A stretch of 64,000 bases of DNA from Tuctoria greenei (lineage: Eukaryota > Streptophyta > Magnoliopsida > Poales > Poaceae), in contig JAYESD010000001.1 in assembly GCA_036927565.1 (NCBI GenBank), forward strand, positions 142,279,415 to 142,343,414, written 5' to 3'. Every line of letters starts with the position of its first letter. Within the stretch, counting starts at the first letter, position 1. Positions 54,948-64,000 of this stretch are shown one piece after another. The notes under the pieces were generated by a model. That model was not told where the DNA came from. It did no database searches and saw only the letters and a program-made list of their open reading frames with translations. The translations under genes were made by a program, and so were the position numbers.

Positions 54948-54960
54948 TGGTATTAGAGCA
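54948..54960 (+). other. Copia-I primer binding site
   Basis: TGGTATTAGAGCA follows the LTR with an AA spacer. It matches initiator tRNA-Met with one mismatch (ATTAG for ATCAG). Confidence 0.85.
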
Positions 54961-54997
54961 TGCTTCTCCACCAAGAGTCTAACAACTCGGAGAAGTA

Positions 54998-57292
54998 ATG
55001 GCCGGAAGGGGTGACAACAAGATTCCGGTGATTGTTGATGACATCAAGACGAAGAATGTCAATGTTCATCAAGATGATCCAAATGACAACGAAGAAGTTC
55101 GGATGCTCAAGGCACGGCTTCATGAGAAGCTCAATGCACCCAAGAAGGAGATCAAGCCAATTGCTCCAATCAACGTCGACAATGGGAGTAGTTCGCAAGA
55201 CTACTCCCGGTATCCTTACAACTATGAGCAACTTACAGCAAGCAATCACTATTTATCTATTCCCATTGGCAAACCTCCTCAGTTTGATGGAAATGATTAC
55301 TCTATGTGGAAGCATAATATGAAGATCCATCTCATTTCCTTAAACTATAGTTTGTGGCAAATTGTAATGACCAGTGTACATCTTCCCAGGAATGGGGAAG
55401 ACATCACTCCGGGGCAAGTTGTCCTCCTTCATCGCAATGCTCAAGCCGTTGGAGTGATTACCTTCTCATTGACTTGAGAGGAGTTCAACCGCATTGAAGG
55501 GTTGGAGGTTGCCAAGGAGATATGGGACACCCTCAAGACGGCAAATGTGAGCAACCATGTCATTAGGGAGGCGAAGATCGAGATGATCGAAGAAGAGCTT
55601 GGGAGGGTCACCATCATGGATGGTGAGTCCCCCCAAGACATGTACGACCGCCTCAAGACTCTCATCAACAAGAGTCGGTCTTATGGAAGCACCTGGTGGA
55701 CCGACCATGAGGTGGTAAAGAGGATGATTCGATCATTCATGCCTCAAAACGTCACTCTTTGCTCACTAATTCGTGAAAGGTCGGGTTGTCACAAGACGAC
55801 TGCCGAAGAAGTGCTTGAGAGAATTATCAACCATGATATGATGGAGCAAGAAGCTATGTTCTACAATGATCTACAAAAGATCTCCTCCTCCAAGAGAAGG
55901 GATGTTGCATTCAAGGCAACATCCTCAAGATCACAAGAAAAGGAAGAGAGTGATGAAGAGAGCCCCGACACTGATGAAGAAGAGGCACTCTTCATCAACA
56001 ACTTCAAGAGGATGTTTAGAAGAAGGAGGGGGAGCTACCAAAATGAAAGTAAGAGCAAAGACAAGCCCAAGACAAGATCAAAGAGGGCTTGCTACAATTG
56101 TGGGGAGTATGGCCACTTCATTGTGGATTGCCCACATGAAGAAAACAAGAAGAAGAAGGAGGGAAAGTCCAAGGAGAAGAAGTACTTCAAGAAGAAAAAG
56201 CAATTCGGACACGCCCACCTTGGAAAGGAGTGGGATTCAAATGAGGAATCCTCTTCCGATGAAGAAGAGAAGATAGCAACCATTGCTATGAAGAAGACAA
56301 CTACGGAGAACAAACTCTTCCCCAACTTGGAGAAGTCAATGCCAACTTGCCTCATGGCCAAGGAGGGAAGAAATAAGGTCACATCTAAATCCTCCTCTTC
56401 GATTTCCTCGCATGATGAATTTGATTGTAGTAGTGAAAATGAACACATGCTTAAGGACATGAGTAAAAGTACCTTGAAAAGATTGAGGTTGTTGACAGAG
56501 GAGATATTTGAGAAGGAAGAGTTCATTGATCGTCAAGAGGACATGCTCATCCAACAAAAGGAGAGATGTCAAGAGGTTGAGGAGCTCTTGGAGCTTGAAA
56601 GAGAAAGAAGCAAGGCGCTTGAGCGTGAACTCGCATTGAGCAAGGAAACTTGCTCAAACCTTGAGAACACTACAATTTTGCTCAAGGATGAACTTGTTAG
56701 TTTGACACAAGCTAACAAGATCCTTGAAACACAAGTAAAGTCTCTCAAGGTCAACGCCCCTTCTTCCTCTACAAGTTCACTTTCCACAAATGTCAAATCT
56801 GAAGCGCCTCAACCTTGCAATTGCTCAAACTTGACTATGAAACTTAAAGATGAGCTTAAGTTGGCACAAACCAATCAAGCACCAAAGGGTGGCATCTTTG
56901 ACAAGGATAATATGGCATATGTACGTAGTGCATATGCCAACACAAGACATCCCCTTGTCAAGGATGGTCTTGGTTATTCTAGGGAGATGAGGCAAAATGC
57001 CAAAACTCCCAAGAATGGCAAAGACTTGATTGTTTTTGTCAAGGGAGGTTCATACAACAATAAGGGAAAGAACATTGCTACATCTCCTAAAATGCCTAAG
57101 AAAGAACCTCATCCCTTGTTCCATGATTTTTATGCATCATATGTTTTATTGAGGAACAAGTTTGGAAAGGCCTATGCTAGGTATGTTGGTCCACACTGCA
57201 AGAGTCCTAAACCTTGTGTGTGGGCGCCCAAGTGCCTCTTGACTAACATCAAAGGACCCAACACCGCTTGGGTACCTAAAGCCAAGGCTTAA
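54998..57292 (+). pseudogene. Copia-I gag
   Basis: One frame of 765 codons from ATG 54998 (MAGRGDNKIPVIVDD) to TAA 57290-57292, broken only by an in-frame TGA at 55475-55477. Features in order: a hydrophilic N-terminus, the gag domain (PQFDGNDYSMWKHNMKIHL; after the stop EEFNRIEGLEVAKEIWDTL; and MIRSFMPQN), an acidic stretch, a zinc knuckle CYNCGEYGHFIVDC near 56094-56135, Lys- and Glu-rich sequence, and a strong coiled coil (EEIFEKEEFIDRQEDML onward, 56490-56740). The tail ends in AWVPKAKA. Protease starts in another frame 14 bases after the stop. Without the TGA this gag would be full length. The start is chosen as the first ATG after the primer site. Confidence 0.9.
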
Positions 57293-57305
57293 ATCTTTCT
57301 TGTAG

Positions 57306-58533
57306 GCATACTCCTATGGTGGAACCAAATGGGTTCTTGATAGTGGGTGCACTAATCATATGACCGGAGAGAGAAAGATGTTTGTGGAGTATGAGCTAAA
57401 TGAAGATCCAAGTGAAGGAATCTATTTTGGGGACAATAGCCAAGGAAAAATCCTTGGCACCGGTAAAATTGCTATATCCCCTAATCACACTCTTTCAAAT
57501 GTTTTAAATGTTGATTCACTTGGTTATAACCTCTTGTCCATATCACAACTATGTGACAAAGGTTATAATTGTTTATTCACTAATGAGGGTCTGACCGTCA
57601 CAAGGAGAAGCAATGACTCAATTGCCTTTAAGGGTGTACTCAAGGGAAAGCTCTATCTTGTGGATTTCTCCGCGGATAAAGCCCAACTTGATACACGCTT
57701 AATTGCAAAAACTAACATGGGATGGCTTTGGCATAGAAGGCTAGCCCACGTTGGGATGAGAAATTTGCAAAAACTTCTTAAGGGCGAACACATCCGTGGT
57801 TTAAAGAATGTTGTGTTTGAAAAGGATAGGCCATGTAGCGCATGCCAAGCCGGAAAGCAAGTTGGAGCACCACATCCATCCAAGAACATTATGACAACAA
57901 CAAGACCATTGGAGCTTCTACACATGGATCTCTTTGGTCCAATCGCTTACATAAGTATTGGCGGTAACAGATACGGTCTTGTTATTGTTGATGATTTTTC
58001 ACGTTTCACTTGGGTATTATTTTTGCATGTTAAGAGTGAGACTCAAGGTGTCCTTAAGAAATACTTGAAGATAGCTCAAAATGAGTTCTCCTTAAGTATC
58101 AAGACAATAAGGAGTGACAACGGCACCGAATTCAAGAATACTCAAGTTGAAGAATTTTTAGATAAAGAAGGCATCAAGCATGAGTTCTCGGCCCCCTACT
58201 CCCCTAAACAAAATGGGGTGTCCGAGAGGAAGAATAGAACTCTAATTGAGATGTCAAGAACCATGATTGATGAGTACAAGACGCCAGACCGGTTTTGGGC
58301 GGAAGCGTTTAACACCGCTTGCCATGCCATAAACCGGTTATATCTTCGTCGCATACTTAAGAAGACGTCTTATGAACTCCTAACCGGTAACAGGCCCAAA
58401 ATTTCTTATTTTCGTGTTTTTGGGAGCAAATCCTACATTCTCAACAAGAAGTCTAGGACTTCGAAGTTCGCTTCCAAGTCCGATGAAGGTTTCTTACTTG
58501 GTTATCACTCAAACACTTACGCCTATCATGTCT
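57306..58533 (+). pseudogene. Copia-I protease and integrase
   Basis: The frame opens after a TAG at 57303 and has no ATG of its own before 57360, so expression needs readthrough or frameshift from gag. Protease: WVLDSGCTNHMT at 57330-57365 (catalytic DSG kept). GAG-pre-integrase and zinc region: WLWHRRLAHVG, CSACQAGKQ. Integrase core: HMDLFGP (first Asp), RSDNGTEF (second Asp) and VSERKNRTLIEM (Glu), all present. The end is RVFGSKSYILNKK. The frame stops at TAA 58533-58535 just where a 13-bp direct repeat disrupts the join to the next part of pol. This is the best-preserved integrase in the window. Confidence 0.92.
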
Positions 58534-58534
58534 A

Positions 58535-60490
58535 ATGGCACGTGACGTAGGAATTGTTGAAGTAGCACGTGACGTAGTGTTTGATAAAACTAATGGCTCC
58601 CAAATGGAGCAAGTTGATCTTCATGTGCTAGATCAAGAAGAAGCTCCACAAGTGGTGATAGAAAGGATGGCACTTGGAGATATACGACCAGAAGAACAAC
58701 CTCAAGACTCAAGTGATCATCCTATTCCTCAAGCAAGTTCTTCCTCAAATGATCATACTCAAGTTCCTCAAGATGCGCTCCAAGAAGATGAAAATGGAGG
58801 CATCAATCAAGGGGGAGGAAATCAAGATGATGAAGATGAAGATGAAGATTCAAGACCACAAGCGCCTCACCCAAGAGACAATCAAGTTGCAAGGGGGTAA
58901 CTACTCGATCTCGTGTTGCAAAATTTTGTGAACATTACTCTTTTGTTCCCTCTTTGGAGCCTCAAAAGGTTGAAGAAGCGCTACGAGATCCAGATTGGGT
59001 AATGTCCATGCAAGAAGAGCTCAACAACTTTGAAAGAAATCAAGTATTAGAGCTCATGAAGATGCCTAATGCGAATGTTGTAGGAACCAAGTGGGTGTTC
59101 CGCAACAAACAAGATGAGCACGGGGTGGTTACAAGGAACAAGGCACCACTTGTCGCCAAGGGGTATTTCCAAGTCGAAGGTTTGGATTTCAAAGAAATCT
59201 TTGCTCCCGTAGCTAGGCTTGAATCAATTCGTATATTACATTCCTTTGCTACTCACCATGATTTTAAGCTATATCAAATGGACGTCAAGAGTGCATTTCT
59301 CAATGGTCCAATCAAGGAAGAGGTGTATGTGGAGCAACCCCCCGGCTTTGAAGATCAAGAATTCCCAAACCATGTGTACAAGTTGCGTAAGGATCTATAT
59401 GGCCTCAAACAAGCTCCTAGAGCTTGGTATGAGTGCCTTAGAGAATTTCTAACTCAAAATGGTTTCAAAATTGGAAAGGCGGATTACACTCTATTCACTA
59501 AGCACTTTGATGATGATTTGTTTGTCTGCCAAATATATGTCGATTACATTAGATTTGGTTCTACTAACAAAGCTTTTTGTGATGAGTTTTCTAAGATAAT
59601 GACGGAAATATTTGAGATGTCCATGATGGGGGAGTTGAAGTTCTTCCTAGGTTTCCAAGTAAAACAAATTAAGGAAGGCACATTCATTAGTCAAACTAAG
59701 TACACACAAGACATACTCAAGAAGTTTGACATGGACAAGGCCAAACCCATCAAGACTCCAATGGCAACTAATGGGCATCTTGATCTTAATGAAGATGGTC
59801 CAAGTGTGGACCAAAAGGTAAATCGCTCCATGATAGGTTCATTGCTTTACTTATGTGCATCTAGGCCCGATATCATGCTTAGTGTGTGTATGTGTGCTAG
59901 GTTTCAAGCTGCTCCTAAGGTGTGTCATTTGACCGCCGTTAAGAGAATTCTTAGATATTTGGTTCACACACCAAGCCTAGGACTTTGGTACCCTAAAGGT
60001 TCCAGGTTTAACCTTATTGGATATTCCGATGCGAACTATGCGGGGTGCAAAGTTTATAGGAAGAGCACCTCTGGAACTTGCCAATTCCTTGGTTGATCTC
60101 TACTTTCTTGGTCCTTAAAGAAAGAAAACTCCATTGCTCTTTCCACAGCCAAAGCGGAGTATGTCGCCGCCGGAAGTTGTTGTGCACAACTTCTTTGGAT
60201 GCGACAAACTCTTAGGGACTATGGCATAAACTTGCGCCATATTCCCCTCCTATTTGACAATGAGAGTGCCATCAAAATAGCCCACAATCCAGTTGAACAT
60301 TCAAGGACCAAACACATCGATATTCTCCACCACTTCTTGAGAGATCACTCCATAAAAAGGATACATTACAATTTCCCATGCGAGAACCGAAAAACAATTG
60401 GCCGATATTTTTACCAAACCCCTAGATGAGAGAAGATTTTATCAACTTAGGAGTGAGCTCAATATCTTAGATTCTCAAAATGTGGCTTGA
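58535..60490 (+). pseudogene. Copia-I reverse transcriptase and RNase H
   Basis: The linker (58535-58900, VEVARDVVFDKTNGSQ, then acidic) lies in another frame than both neighbours. RT and RNase H are read from 58954: GTKWVFRNKQDE, LYQMDVKSAFLNG, and the catalytic box at 59536-59547 reading YVDY instead of YVDD (second Asp codon is TAC). A TGA at 60094-60096 follows TCQFLG, then RNase H continues in frame (KKENSIALSTAKAEYVAAG, LLFDNESAIKIAHNP). Near 60385 the frame shifts, and the true C-terminus (LADIFTKPLDERRF, ending DSQNVA) is in a different frame with TGA at 60488-60490. The Tyr substitution alone should abolish polymerase activity. Confidence 0.92.
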
Positions 60491-61384
60491 GTCTTGCACA
60501 TCTGATTGTTATATTCAAAATTCACACATGCTTGCGAAAAACTCACCCTCCTCAATTTTCAACAAATTATTTTGAAATTATTAAACCTTAGTGAATAATG
60601 GTCATAGTTTGATTGTTGATTGTTTACTGACCATATTTTCAAAGATCTTTTGTGAAAATATAGTCCAAAAGGATCAAATCTCCACTAAAAACTCAATATA
60701 TAGGAGGTTTCAGTCCTAAGACCGGACTAGTCTGGTGGTTCGGAATAGTACGGAACTAGTCCGCTGGCCGGACAAGTCCGGGTCTCCGACCGGACTAGTC
60801 CAGACCTTGGGGACTTAACCTCCCCTGGACGCCCTCGACCTCTCCACTTTATTCAAACACTCTCTCTTCAAAAACGCACGAAAACCTCCACCAAATCGGC
60901 GATTTTTGATTCCAACCACCAAATCTCGATTCCAATCCGTGGATTGAAGCCCTAGGGTGCGTGGGAACTCTTCTCCAAGCATCAGAGGTCGATTCCTCAC
61001 CCACATTTTGTCGAATCAAAGATTTGAAGAGGTATTCTTGACCTAACCACAAAATCTCCGAAATTCAATTCTTTTAGGTCTATTGATAGAAACTTCGTCA
61101 CAAATATTGTTGTCCACATCATTGTGATCATGTACCTCCATTTTGGTTGTAGGATCCGTAGTTTTTACAAAATTTCTTTAGATTAGGGTTCTTACTGTGT
61201 GAACCAGACTAGTCCGGCCACTGGGCGGACAAGTCCGGCTAGGCACGGACTAGTCCGTCCCTTGGGCGGACAAGTCCAGGTTACATAGTAAAAACCCTAA
61301 ACTAAATCGATTTTCTGAATTCTACCACCATATCTCTACTTCTTTGGACTCAAACACATTCCTTTGCCCCTCTTATCAACAATC
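60491..61384 (+). other. Copia-I spacer with two motif clusters
   Basis: Non-coding region between pol and the extra ORF. Clusters of GGACTAGTCC and GGACAAGTCC lie at 60721-60803 and 61204-61279, the same motif as in the LTR U3 arrays. The second cluster is about 100-180 bases upstream of the extra ORF start and could belong to an internal promoter, which is speculation. Short minus-strand frames here have no domain. Confidence 0.6.
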
Positions 61385-63043
61385 ATGTCGGATTCTGACT
61401 ACGTTCCCCTCTCTGACTCTAAGGCCTAAGCGGGAAGGCAAGCTTGTTACCGCCTAAAGCGCGAAGAGGATCAGCTTGTCTTGGCATATCTCGAATCCCA
61501 ATCGGAGGTAAGGAAAGTGAAGAAACAACAAAGGGAAGCCCATAACTCAGCTACAGCCGAGGCAGCCCAGAAGAAGAAGAAACTTGTGACTATGGGGGAG
61601 AGGGCTATAACCCAGGAGGAAAGGACCTCCAAGGACAAGGGCAAGGCCTCGGTAGATGTTGCACCCAATAAGAGGATTTTGGTTGCCAAAAAGACAGCAA
61701 GCAAGGCCAAGAAGGGTGCCTCTCAACCCATTGGTCCCTTGAGGATGTCATCTCCTCCAAGGAACCCAAACTGTGCAACGACCTTCAATGCCAACATCTT
61801 CAAGGGCAAAGGGGCTGAGAAGGCATGAAAGCTCAGGAAGCTCAGTGTCTACCAAAGGGAGAGGAGCACAGTGGATCCCCGCTTTTGTTGTGACTTCCAC
61901 TGTGACTACTACATGACACTTTATATGTCCAAGCAAACTCCAGTCACCAATGCTTAGTGGATTGACTGGGATTACATGGCCCAAAAGGATCATTTGGCCT
62001 TCAATGTTGTTATTGAGACCATAGAGCGTCATGGATTGAAGAAGCTCATGGGCTTTCAATATGACTGGAATGTGGAAGTCATTGCCCAATTCTACTCTAC
62101 TGTTTACTTCCACAACAATGGGGATCGAAGGATCACTTGGATGACTCATGGAGAGCAATACTCCACCACCTACTGGGAGTTTGCTCAGCTACTAGACTTG
62201 GAGGATCAACTGGAGAATGAGATCATCATTTCCAACCTAGGACCAGTTGATCAAGACACTTTGGAGTACATGTATCCAAGTCATGTACCTTTTGAGGCGG
62301 GGCACATAAGGAACATCAAGCCCTTTTATAGTGTCCTCAACCATTTCCTTCGGAAGACCATTGCCCCCAAGGATGGAGATGCGGGGATTATTCAAGGCAA
62401 TTTGAGGCACTTGATGGTGTTAATTGATGGAGATGTTCGGTTCAATGTGGTGGACTACATCTTTGACGATATCTTCAACATCTCACATACTCCAAACTGA
62501 TCATGTGTCTATGCTCCGTACATCATGTACATGATCGAGAAGGTGTCCGGGCTCAACTTCAAGAAGGACATCATTCATAGAAGGCTTCGTCCTCAAATTC
62601 CACCTCTGGAGCCAGCTGCCCCTCATAGGAAGAATGCAAATTCTCTCGCTTCTTCTTCACACTTCGTGCCATCACCTCCTCCACCTCCTCCTTCATCACA
62701 GTGCGACAATGGCTTCCTCAAGTGCTTTAAGGCCATCTTCTCCTCTTGCCAGAAAGAGGAAGTTCGGCAACGTCGCATGGAGCGTCGCCAAGAGAAGTAT
62801 CTCAAGGCAATGTGAGACAAGCTAGACATCCCCATGTCTCCCACCACGGAGAGTGATGGGGAGATGAATCCATTCCTAGAATTCACCGCCACGGAGCTCA
62901 CTCAATTCAGTGAAGTTGATACCTCTTCGGCGGCTCCGTCCGAAGATGGTGATAATGGTGACCCGGAAGCCACGGAGAGCGATAGCGGGCGCCAAGAAGG
63001 AGATGGAGACGATGACGACGACGCCGATGATGATGAAGTATAG
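61385..63043 (+). pseudogene. Copia-I extra ORF (putative plant transposon protein domain)
   Basis: One frame of 552 codons from ATG 61385 (MSDSDYVPLSDSK) to TAG at 63041-63043, in the place where SIRE elements carry an env-like gene. Five in-frame stops interrupt it (61427 TAA, 61826 TGA, 61955 TAG, 62498 TGA, 62813 TGA) with no frameshift. Features in order: a basic, Lys-rich N-terminal third; a globular domain at about 61970-62490 (AQFYSTVYFHNNGDRRITWMT, then YWEFAQLLDL), the style of proteins called 'putative plant transposon protein'; a Pro-rich stretch (SPPPPPPSS); and an acidic C-terminus (DGDDDDDADDDEV). No signal peptide or membrane segment is visible, so an envelope role is not supported. 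Function unknown. Confidence 0.8.
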
Positions 63044-63516
63044 ATCTAAGGACCCTTCCTTCCTTCTATTCCTTTTTGGTGTCTTGATGCCAAAGAGGGA
63101 GAGATTGATGGGGTACTTAGCAAGGGGAGAGTTTGAAAAATGGGGTAGTTAGATAATATTTTTATGGGGGAGAGATTGATCTATGGGGGAGAGACTGATC
63201 CAGTATGGACTTATGCTTTAAAACTCTCATTTCAATTGTTGTAAGACTTAATTCATGTATCTTGTCTAAATTGTGATGTTATGCTTGAGTTACATGTTTC
63301 ATCTTGCATGCTTGGTACCTTATCATAATTTATGAGCACATCACTTAGGCACCCCACCATAACATGTATATGTATGAGAACTCTCTCAATTTCTCTTACT
63401 CATGATGCGTACATTGATGGGGAGTCACTGATACAAATACATGTTATGAAAACAAATTATTATCCTTTGTGTTAAAGTCCGAATGTGTTGTCATCAATCA
63501 ACAAAAAGGGAGAGAT
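63044..63516 (+). other. Copia-I 3' untranslated region and polypurine tract
   Basis: GGGGGAGAGATTGATC occurs near 63165 and again near 63185, purine-rich strings similar to the polypurine tract. The tract itself, AAAAAGGGAGAGAT at 63503-63516, lies directly before the LTR start TGAAAG. The open frame at 62910-63152 is a shadow. Confidence 0.75.
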
Positions 63517-64000
63517 TGAAAGTGCATCTAGGCATCCCCGTGGGTTTTGGATGATTTATGACGACAATTAAGAGACTGATGAGCTGAGTTGATCTTAAGC
63601 ACAGGTGTGATGGATAAAATGAGATGAAATCCCCCAAAAAAGAAAAGGATAAAACGGGCGTCAAAGACTCAAGCGTAGAAATTAGGGTTTTATGGCATTG
63701 AGCTTAAGTGAGCCGTATCATGTGTGAGGGTTGACATATCATGTGTATTGAGATCATTCTAGAGGGCTCAAAGTGGTGGTTGAGAGAAAAACCTAAGTGA
63801 GAAGCCAAAATGAGGAAAAACTCTAGGAGGTCGGGCCCGGACTAGTCCGGCCAGTCAGAGAAGTCTGCTTTGGGGCAGACTAAACGTCTCTGGATGAGTT
63901 CAGACTTGTCTGTATGGGTACGGACTAGTCTGTTCATCCCCTAGTAAAGTTGGAGCTAAGTTCCTGAAGACCGTACTTGTCCGTTTTGGAACAGACCAAA
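63517..64000 (+). repeat. Copia-I 3' LTR, left part
   Basis: This matches the first 480 bases of the 5' LTR (53346 onward) with scattered substitutions and one-base indels. The motif array starts at about 63837. The window ends inside it. Confidence 0.92.

Larger units (their letters stand above)
53346..64000 (+). mobile_element. Copia-I: SIRE-type Ty1/copia element with extra ORF
   Basis: Plus orientation. 5' LTR 53346-54945, primer site, gag, protease, integrase, RT, RNase H, a 0.9-kb spacer, an extra ORF (61385-63043), a purine tract and the start of the 3' LTR at 63517. The long gag with a coiled coil and the ORF after pol place it with SIRE/Maximus (Opie and Ji of maize). The visible 480 bases of the right LTR differ from the left by several percent, so the insertion is older than TRGAG-E. 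Confidence 0.93.

Noticed and set aside
61385..63043. Viral-type envelope gene
   Set aside because: Its position fits, but no signal peptide, transmembrane helix or fusion-peptide-like segment is visible.

Overview
This window is plant nuclear DNA, most likely from a grass. Almost all of it is a nest of LTR retrotransposons of typical plant lineages: Ty3/gypsy Tat (RIRE2-like) and Tekay chromovirus, and Ty1/copia including SIRE-like elements. No rRNA, tRNA or CRISPR feature was seen, and no intact host gene. The species cannot be fixed from the sequence alone. Names such as Copia-A and Tat-B below are local labels.

Layout. 1-430: L1-type LINE reverse transcriptase remnant (minus). 440-3626: Copia-A, the outermost and oldest element (minus). 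Its leader continues at 27271-27661 and 41715-41998, and ends in a primer site and LTR at 41982-42352. Copia-A was split by Tat-B (3627-27270, minus), itself split by Tekay-C (9882-20398, minus). It was split again by Copia-D (27667-41714, minus), whose left LTR holds a young gag-only element, TRGAG-E (28614-33177), with a perfect 5-bp target duplication. Tat-F (42353-44272) lies in the Copia-A LTR. It is cut by Copia-G (44273 to about 48130, plus), a relative of Copia-D in the opposite orientation.

48131-53345 is a non-LTR island. It carries hairpins built on GAGACGYG/CRCGTCTC, an unrecognised acidic-tailed pseudogene (minus, 50087-50457), and a five-exon broken gene for a UBC9-like SUMO-conjugating enzyme (plus, 51137-51972). 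53346-64000 is Copia-I, a long SIRE-type copia element (plus) with gag, pol and an extra ORF after pol; its right LTR runs off the window.

Every potentially autonomous element whose pol is visible is broken. The lesions include a changed YVDD box in Tat-B and Copia-I, loss of the first integrase Asp in Tekay-C, and loss of the integrase Glu in Tat-B.

The most interesting signals are five. (1) The UBC9-like gene lies inside the hairpin-rich repeat island. (2) Arrays of a GGAC-TAG/TTG-TCC motif occupy the U3 promoter part of LTRs in unrelated gypsy and copia families. (3) The Copia-A leader holds a series of stem-loops with a conserved core and different self-complementary flanks. (4) Tat-B has an antisense gene with an apparent 78-bp intron. 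(5) The gag frame of TRGAG-E runs through the polypurine tract into the 3' LTR.
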